A DNA stretch of 5,339 bases from Candidatus Omnitrophota bacterium (GTDB taxonomy: Bacteria > Omnitrophota > Gorgyraeia > Tantalellales > Tantalellaceae). The position numbers and the translations under genes are program-made. Below, piece by piece: positions 1-4,816 of the stretch. The notes under the pieces are model-generated. The model saw nothing but the letters and a program-made list of their open reading frames with translations. It was not told the DNA's origin and made no database searches. How positions within the stretch are numbered: position 1 is the stretch's first letter; every line of letters begins with the position of its first letter. The DNA is taken from assembly GCA_013204685.1 (NCBI GenBank), contig JABMSC010000197.1, positions 1 through 5,339 on the forward strand, in the 5' to 3' direction.

Positions 1-687
1 ATTAACTTCTTCCGCGATCGACGATTGCAAGTCAGGTGACAGGTTAGCGTCCAATAATGCCAGCAGGGATGTCCAGATATTACTTATGCCTAACTTGAAA
101 ATAAGCAAAGAAATGAGAATTATTATCGATCCCTCGATATGGGGTATTTTTCTATACGCAAGCAATATGCCCGCCAAAACAACCAATGACGTAAAAACAT
201 CTAAAAAAGACTCATTCGCGTTAGCGATAAGTGATTGGGAATTAATCAGTTCCCCTACATATTTTTCCCTTTTAGCTATAACAAGGGCCACGATAACAGA
301 TATCGCGCTTACAATGACCGGCAAGGCCGGAAAGTTACTAACCTGTGCAATGTAGAAAAATTTATGAAGACCATCTTTAAATATCACAACTCCAGCCCAT
401 ACTATAAGCGCGCCAATTATCAAACTTACAAAGGTTTCAGCTTTATACAGACCATATGGAAATTTCGTGGTCTTTTTCCTTGAAGCCAGCCATAAACCAA
501 ACCCGGAGGCAAAAATAGCCAATAGATCGGCACCACTGTGAAAAGCATCCGCCATCAATATCTTTGAGTCGCAAAAATAACCTACAAGCCCCTTTGCTAT
601 GGCTAAAAGAAGAGTGACAAAAGCCGCGGCAAAAGCCGTTCTCTGACCTTTCAGCAATCGTTCAATCTTTTCCGAACGTTGTTTCAT
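1..687 (-). CDS. Cation diffusion facilitator (CDF) family transporter, C-terminus beyond the left edge
   Basis: CDF proteins are inner-membrane antiporters that export divalent metals such as zinc, iron, manganese or cobalt in exchange for protons. The 229 residues present cover the six-helix membrane domain (roughly 17-38, 43-67, 84-103, 121-138, 157-175, 180-197) and the first residues of the cytoplasmic C-terminal domain (LLDANLSPDL), where the window ends. Family hallmarks are DAFHSGAD in helix 2, the FPYGLYKAE loop before helix 3, and NANESFLD in helix 5. Aligned by eye with E. coli YiiP (D45, D49, H153, D157), the transport-site residues here are H50, D54, E159 and D163, so both the first aspartate and the histidine are replaced. 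The ATG at 687 was preferred over the in-frame ATG at 699, because the latter directly abuts the Shine-Dalgarno AAGGAGG. The gene is last of the visible series, 17 bases after the zinc-ribbon gene. Family assignment is secure; the metal transported is not known. Confidence 0.93.
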   Translation of the reverse strand, partial: MKQRSEKIERLLKGQRTAFAAAFVTLLLAIAKGLVGYFCDSKILMADAFHSGADLLAIFASGFGLWLASRKKTTKFPYGLYKAETFVSLIIGALIVWAGVVIFKDGLHKFFYIAQVSNFPALPVIVSAISVIVALVIAKREKYVGELINSQSLIANANESFLDVFTSLVVLAGILLAYRKIPHIEGSIIILISLLIFKLGISNIWTSLLALLDANLSPDLQSSIAEEVN

Positions 688-699
688 ATATCGGTACAT

Positions 700-706
700 C
701 CTCCTT
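700..706 (-). promoter_or_regulatory. Ribosome binding site of the CDF gene, overlapping the upstream stop codon
   Basis: On the minus strand the stop codon TAA of the zinc-ribbon gene (707-705) runs into AAGGAGG. The in-frame ATG at 699 follows this motif with no spacer. The ATG at 687 has a 12-base spacer, somewhat long but usable, and is therefore the preferred start. The overlap of stop codon and ribosome binding site suggests that the two genes are translationally coupled. Confidence 0.7.
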
Positions 707-908
707 ATTTTTCGTCAGGAAACTTCCGTGTCATAAACGCACCGCAACGGGGACATTTCACCTTGAAACATGGGACAGCCGGCTGATGAGGAACTTTTAT
801 CCCGCAATTCGGACAGATACAACTGGTAGGCGGCATTCCCGCGCCAAAACCTCTGCCTCCTCGACCTCTTCCACCTCTTTTTCCTACCCTTCCAAAACCA
901 AACGACAT
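705..908 (-). CDS. Small zinc-ribbon protein with RGG-rich N-terminus
   Basis: This 67-residue protein has two parts. Residues 1-24 are a glycine/arginine-rich head (KRGGRGRGGRGFG), basic and probably disordered. Residues 30-56 form a compact cysteine module with C30, C32, C35, C47, C52 and C55; the CPNCG and CPRCG knuckles (C32/C35 and C52/C55) are the usual ligand pairs of a zinc ribbon, and C30 and C47 are extra. From memory, similar short ribbons with the VPHQP-VPC linker occur in anaerobes beside NifX/NifB-like and MinD-like cluster-assembly genes; I could not check this. The start is firm: AGGAGG lies six bases before the ATG, the best ribosome binding site in the window, which suggests strong translation. 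It lies between the radical SAM and CDF genes. The function is unknown; metal binding is likely, and nucleic-acid binding by the RGG head is possible. Confidence 0.86.
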   Translation of the reverse strand: MSFGFGRVGKRGGRGRGGRGFGAGMPPTSCICPNCGIKVPHQPAVPCFKVKCPRCGAFMTRKFPDEK

Positions 909-914
909 TTTATT

Positions 915-920
915 CCTCCT
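915..920 (-). promoter_or_regulatory. Strong Shine-Dalgarno site of the zinc-ribbon gene
   Basis: The minus strand reads AGGAGG, then a six-base AATAAA spacer, then the ATG at 908. This is close to a perfect bacterial site and fixes the start of the small protein, whose length alone would otherwise leave its reality in doubt. Confidence 0.8.
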
Positions 921-937
921 ACTAAACTATTACAAAT

Positions 938-1888
938 TTATATTTTTCTCACGTAGAAATTCTGGTCTCGGTAACGTACTCTTCGCAAAGCTCTTTCTGC
1001 TATCAGAGTTTCTACTATATTCCAATCTGCTTTGGCTTTATTCAATAACTCAACCACTGCTTCTTCCTTCATCGGATGCACCGACGTGATGCTTAAGAGG
1101 TCCTGTTTCACGTCCCCGGTAAAAGCAAAAGCGTTCCCCTCATATCCTATCAAATATTCGGTATCTATGGCCTTATTAACAAAAATCTGGTATGCCCTGT
1201 TAATAGTATTTTCGTCCGGCGGCCTTACCTCTTTTTCAGTCGGCGGGCGCGTGGGTATGGAAATATAACTTTTAGGAGATTTTAACCCGGATATGAAATC
1301 CGCTGTTCTTTTTATCTCCTCCTCACCATCGTTAACACCCTCAACCAGCATAGTTTCCGTTGCCAGAGTTCCCGTAAACATATCTGAAAATTCTGATATA
1401 CCTCTTAGTATATTTTTAAGCTTTAAAGATCTATATGGCCGGTTTACCTTACGCCATATATCTTCACTGACAGCGTCGATCTTCACGGAAACCCAATCCG
1501 CCCGGCATAGGTCATCTTTAACGGACTTTCCCCATACAAGAGAAGCGTTTGTTATGACCGCGACCTTGATACCAAACGGTTTAAGCGTTTCTATTTCCCT
1601 GCCAAGGTTGATATCCAAAGTAGGTTCTCCATCCGAAACAAAAGTAAGATAATCTATGGCCTCGTCTTCATCTCTGGCTTTAGAGATCCTCTTCCCCACT
1701 TCACGTAAAATATCATCAACCTTATAAAACTCTTTTCTCTCTACTATCATGTCCTGCGTACGACCGACCTGGCAGTAAATACAGGAATATGTACAGCTCT
1801 TTGGCGGAATATTGTTTATTCCCAAACTCTGCCCCAAACGCCTTGAAGGAACCGGCCCGAATGCTATTAGTTTCGACGTATCTCCCAT
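938..1888 (-). CDS. Radical SAM protein, COG0731 (wyosine-synthetase-like) family
   Basis: This is a 316-residue radical SAM enzyme. C32, C36 and C39 form the CX3CX2C motif (CTYSCIYC) that binds the 4Fe-4S cluster cleaving S-adenosylmethionine. It is preceded by the family signature FGPVPSRRLGQSLGINNIPP (10-29) and followed by the GEPTL SAM-contact motif and a TIM-barrel-like core. The last 60 or so residues (SVHPMKEEAVVELL onward, ending FYVRKI) resemble a small winged-helix domain. COG0731 is named for its similarity to TYW1, which makes the tricyclic base of wyosine in archaeal and eukaryotic tRNA(Phe). This bacterial-type, stand-alone version sits in an operon of metal and cluster genes and has no tRNA-modification neighbours, so that substrate should not be assumed. 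Its ATG lies one base after the stop of the 67-residue gene, with GAAGG 11 bases upstream, so coupling is likely. Family is firm; the substrate is unknown. Confidence 0.93.
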   Translation of the reverse strand: MGDTSKLIAFGPVPSRRLGQSLGINNIPPKSCTYSCIYCQVGRTQDMIVERKEFYKVDDILREVGKRISKARDEDEAIDYLTFVSDGEPTLDINLGREIETLKPFGIKVAVITNASLVWGKSVKDDLCRADWVSVKIDAVSEDIWRKVNRPYRSLKLKNILRGISEFSDMFTGTLATETMLVEGVNDGEEEIKRTADFISGLKSPKSYISIPTRPPTEKEVRPPDENTINRAYQIFVNKAIDTEYLIGYEGNAFAFTGDVKQDLLSITSVHPMKEEAVVELLNKAKADWNIVETLIAERALRRVRYRDQNFYVRKI

Positions 1889-1889
1889 A

Positions 1890-2093
1890 TTATCTTAAAC
1901 CTTCATCGATTGTTCCATCCGGCAACATGTTGTCAGGATGATAAACACCGTTTTCTTCCAGATTTTTTCTTATACATTTTGGATTGTCTCGCCAACAATA
2001 TTTTTCAATCCATCTTTTATCTAATTTACCCTGTTCATAAAACCGTTTAAGCGGACAAACATTAAACCATTTACAACTTTTCTCATAATTCAT
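1890..2093 (-). CDS. Small four-cysteine protein of unknown function
   Basis: This 67-residue protein has four cysteines, C7, C13, C33 and C40 (spacing 5, 19 and 6), in an otherwise aromatic and charged sequence: CKWFNVCPLKRFYEQGKLDK, then WIEKYCWRDNPKC, and a C-terminal HPDNMLPDGTIDEGLR. The pattern suggests a zinc or iron-sulfur site. I recall similar short proteins with the CP-(M/L)K-x-FYE-x-GKLDK and HPD-x-MLPDGT motifs in methanogens and anaerobic bacteria, sometimes labelled uracil-DNA glycosylase; this protein is far too short to be that enzyme and lacks its catalytic motifs. It ends one base before the radical SAM start, which suggests a joint role with that enzyme, for example as a partner or cluster-binding subunit; this is inference. 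No good Shine-Dalgarno site precedes the ATG at 2093. Confidence 0.85.
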   Translation of the reverse strand: MNYEKSCKWFNVCPLKRFYEQGKLDKRWIEKYCWRDNPKCIRKNLEENGVYHPDNMLPDGTIDEGLR

Positions 2094-2113
2094 ATTTTCA
2101 AATTGAAAAAATC

Positions 2114-2740
2114 TTATTTTTTATCAGCGATTAAGATCCAATGGCATTTATCTTCATATTTTTTGATCTTATACCCATTGCGATTAAGCCAGCTTTCCGC
2201 CTCATCCCTTCCTATGAACGAACTTTCATGTTTGTGTCCTTCATGGGCGTGAATAAGATTCACGATCTTCATTCCCTCTTTATTGAAATCAGCCAGAACA
2301 AGTTTCCCTTTTTGAGATAAAACCCTATCAACCTCAGAAAAGATTCCTTCAATATCATCCATGTGGTGCAATGCTTCTACAATAAAAACATTATTGAAAC
2401 TGTTCTCACCAAACTCAAGCAAATATGCATCCATAACATAAAGTTCCGCCTTAGAAAGCAAGTTCTCATAAGCAAGATTTAATGCCGTTATCCGCAGCAT
2501 TTCCTCCTTATTATCTACGGAAGTAAAGCTGTACCCTGCTTTCGCCAGAGAAAGTGCCATTATCCCTTTGCCGGAACCAACGTCTAAAATGTTCCCTTGT
2601 AATGGTCCTGTCTTTTTAAGAATAAATTCCCGGCTTTTCAGGAAATCTAAACCTTTTTCTTTATAAAGGATCCGCCTTTCATTGAAAAGCTTATGATTAT
2701 CTTCTGCTTGTTTACCCGTTAATGCCGGCGCATACTTCAT
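2114..2740 (-). CDS. Class I SAM-dependent methyltransferase
   Basis: This 208-residue protein is a Rossmann-fold methyltransferase of the UbiE/Methyltransf_11 type. Motif I is ILDVGSGKG (51-59), the acidic ribose-binding residue after strand 2 is D76 in TSVDN, the post-II motif is VMDAYLLEF (102-110), motif EALHHMDD lies at 122-129, and motif III includes LVLADFNKEG (147-156). After the core comes an unusual histidine-rich stretch, HAHEGHKHESSF (164-175), in the region that shapes the substrate pocket. This could contact a metal, a thiol or a polar substrate. The N-terminus (FNERRILYKEKGLDFL) is a helical cap. GAGG lies 10 bases before the ATG, overlapping the end of the MBL gene five bases away, so the two are probably coupled. 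The substrate cannot be named from sequence. The fold assignment is secure. Confidence 0.91.
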   Translation of the reverse strand: MKYAPALTGKQAEDNHKLFNERRILYKEKGLDFLKSREFILKKTGPLQGNILDVGSGKGIMALSLAKAGYSFTSVDNKEEMLRITALNLAYENLLSKAELYVMDAYLLEFGENSFNNVFIVEALHHMDDIEGIFSEVDRVLSQKGKLVLADFNKEGMKIVNLIHAHEGHKHESSFIGRDEAESWLNRNGYKIKKYEDKCHWILIADKK

Positions 2741-2745
2741 ATTGA

Positions 2746-3117
2746 CTATACCTCAAATACTTTCCCGGCGGCTACAGTGATATAATTTCCCCCGAATTCT
2801 TCCCTGAAAATCTTCGCGGCCTCATCACCGCTGCAGTGAGTGGGTCCAACTTTTTCAACCCCCAGCGTCTCCAGTTCCCTGACAACAGTATTTATCTCTT
2901 TCCACAGCCCTCCGGTATGATCCCAATGGTCATGAGATATTACCACCGCTTCCAATGCATCCAGCCTGACCCCCATCTCCTTCATGTTAGACATCAAACT
3001 TTTCCCATCTTCACCTGTATCGAACAAAATACTGTCATCAACCAAAACTGAAAAACCCCATCCTGTCAAAATACTCTTTTTTTCCGCATTGTTATCAAAA
3101 AGGATTTTAATATTCAT
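2746..3117 (-). CDS. MBL-fold protein, apparently missing its central part
   Basis: This 123-residue protein begins like a normal metallo-beta-lactamase-fold hydrolase of the MptA/dihydropterin-like group: WGFSVLV, ILFDTGEDG, then VVISHDHWDHTGGL with the metal-binding HxHxDH motif (about residues 62-67). It ends like one too: LETLGVEKVGPTHCSGDEAA with the last metal-ligand histidine, and AAGKVFEV. The segment that normally lies between, with the TGCSH-type histidine and several strands, is absent; GGLWKEI runs straight into the C-terminal helix INTVVRELETLGVEK. As I remember the family, members have about 210-280 residues, so roughly 100 are missing, in frame. No frameshift or stop is visible. 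It may be a genomic in-frame deletion (probably inactive), a reduced functional variant, or an assembly collapse. The ATG at 3117, with AGGA six bases upstream, was chosen over TTG at 3120, which has only a three-base spacer. Confidence 0.82.
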   Translation of the reverse strand: MNIKILFDNNAEKKSILTGWGFSVLVDDSILFDTGEDGKSLMSNMKEMGVRLDALEAVVISHDHWDHTGGLWKEINTVVRELETLGVEKVGPTHCSGDEAAKIFREEFGGNYITVAAGKVFEV

Positions 3118-3170
3118 CAATTTTCCTGCTGTTCACATATCTCCTGGCGTTTGCCATTATTCTTTTTCAT
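3117..3170 (-). CDS. Possible 17-codon minigene coupling the scaffold and MBL genes
   Basis: The space between the IscU-like gene and the MBL gene is filled exactly by an open frame, MKKNNGKRQEICEQQEN. Its ATG overlaps the IscU-like stop codon (ATGA), and its TGA overlaps the MBL start (TGATG). It has no ribosome binding site of its own, so it could be translated only by re-initiation after the scaffold gene. The peptide is hydrophilic with one cysteine and resembles nothing I recognise. It may be a coupling leader or simply chance, since short frames are common. Confidence 0.25.
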   Translation of the reverse strand: MKKNNGKRQEICEQQEN

Positions 3171-3571
3171 TTTGCCAATAAATAATCCACTATAGCCTTA
3201 TATAAAGTACTTACGGCCAGGATAGAACAGTGCCGCTCATTTTCCGACAAACCCTTCAATAGATCTATGACCTTTCTTGGAGAAATACCGAGAGCATCCT
3301 CAACAGTTTTGCCTAATGCCAGCTGCGCGGTCATAGAACCGCAAATACGCGTTGTTATACATCCTTCGGTATAAAATTTCACTTCTTCAATGATCTTATC
3401 TTTGATAACAAGATAAAATTCCATTTCATCCCCACAAGGTCCTTTAATGTACGCGCTACTCGTAGGAGCGTTCATCCTTCCAAAATGTTTGGTGTCTTTA
3501 ACCAACTTTGTAACACGTTCCCCATAAAGACGTTCGTCGTCATTAGTAACTATTTTACGCATATCATTCAT
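3167..3571 (-). CDS. IscU/NifU-N-like iron-sulfur cluster assembly scaffold
   Basis: IscU-type proteins hold a nascent 2Fe-2S or 4Fe-4S cluster before transfer to target proteins. This 134-residue protein, of normal length for the family, has the three classic cysteines in their contexts: C46 in GPCGDEMEF with the conserved D48, C71 in TEGCITTRICGSM, and C115 in ERHCSILAVSTLYKAI with H114. A fourth cysteine, C77, lies six residues after C71, where IscU has a non-cysteine residue; I recall this as a feature of a stand-alone scaffold subgroup in anaerobes. The LPPVK chaperone-binding motif of IscU, recognised by HscA, is replaced by LSENERHC, and no HscA/HscB, IscS or IscA gene is visible. The start at 3571 lies nine bases after the DUF2099 stop; the ATG at 3562 is an alternative, and neither has a clear ribosome binding site. 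The family is secure; the client proteins are unknown. Confidence 0.92.
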   Translation of the reverse strand: MNDMRKIVTNDDERLYGERVTKLVKDTKHFGRMNAPTSSAYIKGPCGDEMEFYLVIKDKIIEEVKFYTEGCITTRICGSMTAQLALGKTVEDALGISPRKVIDLLKGLSENERHCSILAVSTLYKAIVDYLLAK

Positions 3572-3580
3572 TCTCTATTT

Positions 3581-4618
3581 TTAAATTTTATCTCCAGAAT
3601 TCATTTTGTTCTTAGACAGTCTTGGTTCACTTTCACTTCTTACAGGTAACTTTATTTCGCGTAAATATGCTTCAAAATCGCCTATCTCTAACCTTTTGCC
3701 TTCCCTGGTACTATCAAGAATGTATTGCTTTTTGGGATCTAAACTCTTCATGAAATATCCCTCAGAAGAATAGCCACTTACTAAATTGAGCCCTTTTTGA
3801 GTTAAAACAAAAACAGGGATCTTTTTTGAAAGCTGTAATATTGCTTTTTTACCTATTATCTCACGCACGCTTCCCGACGCGCAACTCCAAACAATATCCG
3901 AATATTTTGCTATTTCCCGGATCTTTTCTTCTGTAGCCCCGGTAGTACAGATCGTTAATGAAGTTACAGATACATTATATTTTTTCTCTATCTTTTCCAG
4001 TTCTTTGAAATTTTCACACATAAACGCGTTTATTGTCACCGCTATATTCTTATATCCAAGCTCCGCCGCTTTTTTCACACCCTTTACCTGATCTATAACG
4101 GCGTCCGAGGAAAGGACCTCACATCCGGCATCTTCAAGTCGTTCTCGAGTGCGTCCTATAGGAGAAGTATAAAAAAGCCCGTTCATCCTGGCGCCAATTC
4201 CCTGTACTACGCCAGGCTTATTAACAATCACCGTCCCTGCGCCATCACAAACAACCACAACCGCATCGATCAGCTTCTTTCTTACAGCGAACATAAGAAT
4301 CTCTGATGCCCCATATGGTACAGCTACATTTTCACAAAAAAGGCCTCTTTCTCTGGTAAAGAAACCAAATTTAGCGATTTTTCCATTTATTGCCCTTATT
4401 ATAGCTTTCTTTCTTGTCCCTGGTGTTTCTATCCCCGCTCCCGCTATCTCTCTATAAAAATAATTCGCAAGAGGGCAATATTCCATATATGGGTCTGTTG
4501 CTTCGATCGCTTTTCCGTTCGATACAACTACATACGAAGAATAAAATCTCAAAACATGAAGATCACCTGAATTATCTTTGTCTATTTTAGCGTGGTTCAA
4601 CAATTCCTTTATATCCAT
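3581..4618 (-). CDS. DUF2099 family protein (methanogenesis marker 8-like)
   Basis: This 345-residue protein belongs to DUF2099, called methanogenesis marker 8 in methanogens; its biochemical role is unknown to me. Recognisable blocks are EYCPL (46-50), FGFFTRERGLF (84-94), YGASEILMFA (102-111), DAVVVVCDGAGTVIVNKP (118-135) with VQGIGARMNGLFYTSPI behind it, a central segment with GYKNIAVTINAF, CTTGAT (224-229) and SCASGSVREI (245-254). Seven cysteines (C48, C95, C124, C166, C201, C224, C246) leave room for a metal or cluster site. The last 20 or so residues form a charged tail ending SGDKI. The ATG at 4618 was chosen; extending to TTG at 4663 would add an atypical N-terminus overlapping the membrane-protein gene. 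The ribosome binding site is weak, so coupling to the gene seven bases upstream is likely. It directly precedes the iron-sulfur scaffold gene. Its presence does not show that the organism is a methanogen. Confidence 0.92.
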   Translation of the reverse strand: MDIKELLNHAKIDKDNSGDLHVLRFYSSYVVVSNGKAIEATDPYMEYCPLANYFYREIAGAGIETPGTRKKAIIRAINGKIAKFGFFTRERGLFCENVAVPYGASEILMFAVRKKLIDAVVVVCDGAGTVIVNKPGVVQGIGARMNGLFYTSPIGRTRERLEDAGCEVLSSDAVIDQVKGVKKAAELGYKNIAVTINAFMCENFKELEKIEKKYNVSVTSLTICTTGATEEKIREIAKYSDIVWSCASGSVREIIGKKAILQLSKKIPVFVLTQKGLNLVSGYSSEGYFMKSLDPKKQYILDSTREGKRLEIGDFEAYLREIKLPVRSESEPRLSKNKMNSGDKI

Positions 4619-4625
4619 AATTACA

Positions 4626-4778
4626 CTAATCCATGAACCTTGCCACCAGAGTTCCCGCCGCAAGGAATACTGCGATACCTATTAATCCACCCAACCACAC
4701 AGGAACAGAAGGCAACACGACTGATAATACGACCAAAAACAATATGCCTCCTCCCGCAATCAACAACATCCATTTCAT
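4626..4778 (-). CDS. Small two-helix membrane protein
   Basis: This 50-residue open frame begins MKWMLLIAGGGILFLVVLSV and ends TLVARFMD. It contains two strongly hydrophobic segments, about residues 3-22 and 27-46, joined by a short PSVPVW turn, so it is predicted to be a helical hairpin in the inner membrane. AGGGA lies six bases before the ATG, and the frame fills the space between the DUF89 and DUF2099 genes, ending seven bases before the latter; these facts support a real gene. No motif or family is recognised. It could be a membrane anchor or accessory subunit for a neighbouring protein, but that is a guess. It is short enough to be missed by automated calling. Confidence 0.72.
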   Translation of the reverse strand: MKWMLLIAGGGILFLVVLSVVLPSVPVWLGGLIGIAVFLAAGTLVARFMD

Positions 4779-4784
4779 AAGACA

Positions 4785-4789
4785 TCCCT
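4785..4789 (-). promoter_or_regulatory. Ribosome binding site of the small membrane protein
   Basis: The minus strand reads AGGGA followed by a six-base spacer (TGTCTT) and the ATG at 4778. It is a moderate Shine-Dalgarno match at ideal spacing and is the main support for the start of this short gene. Confidence 0.55.
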
Positions 4790-4816
4790 GGTAAAATGTT
4801 TCATGCCGATTATGAA

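Noticed and set aside
86..483. Two overlapping plus-strand open frames in the first 500 bases
   Set aside because: They lie opposite the CDF transporter, whose minus-strand frame is continuous and carries family motifs; the plus-strand translations show no recognisable features.
1032..1652. Plus-strand frames of 78 and 119 codons
   Set aside because: Antisense shadows of the radical SAM gene, with serine/leucine-rich, motif-free translations.
2095..2109. Near-palindrome TTTTCAA-A-TTGAAAA just upstream of the 67-residue gene, considered as an operator or terminator
   Set aside because: The sequence is AT-only apart from two bases, with no GC-rich stem or following T-run for a terminator, and short AT palindromes are expected by chance.
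3581..4618. DUF2099 as proof that the window comes from a methanogen
   Set aside because: No methyl-coenzyme M reductase or other methanogenesis gene is seen, DUF2099 relatives are known to me outside methanogens, and strong Shine-Dalgarno sites fit a bacterium.
4619..4663. N-terminal extension of the DUF2099 gene to a TTG start at 4663
   Set aside because: The added 15 residues (MRRELWWQGSWISVI) look unlike the family start, lack a clear ribosome binding site and overlap the small membrane-protein gene; the ATG at 4618 is better.
4779..4816. Gap between the DUF89 stop and the membrane-protein start as a promoter or terminator site
   Set aside because: Only 38 bases, with no hairpin and T-run and no convincing -35/-10 pair; it holds only the ribosome binding site.
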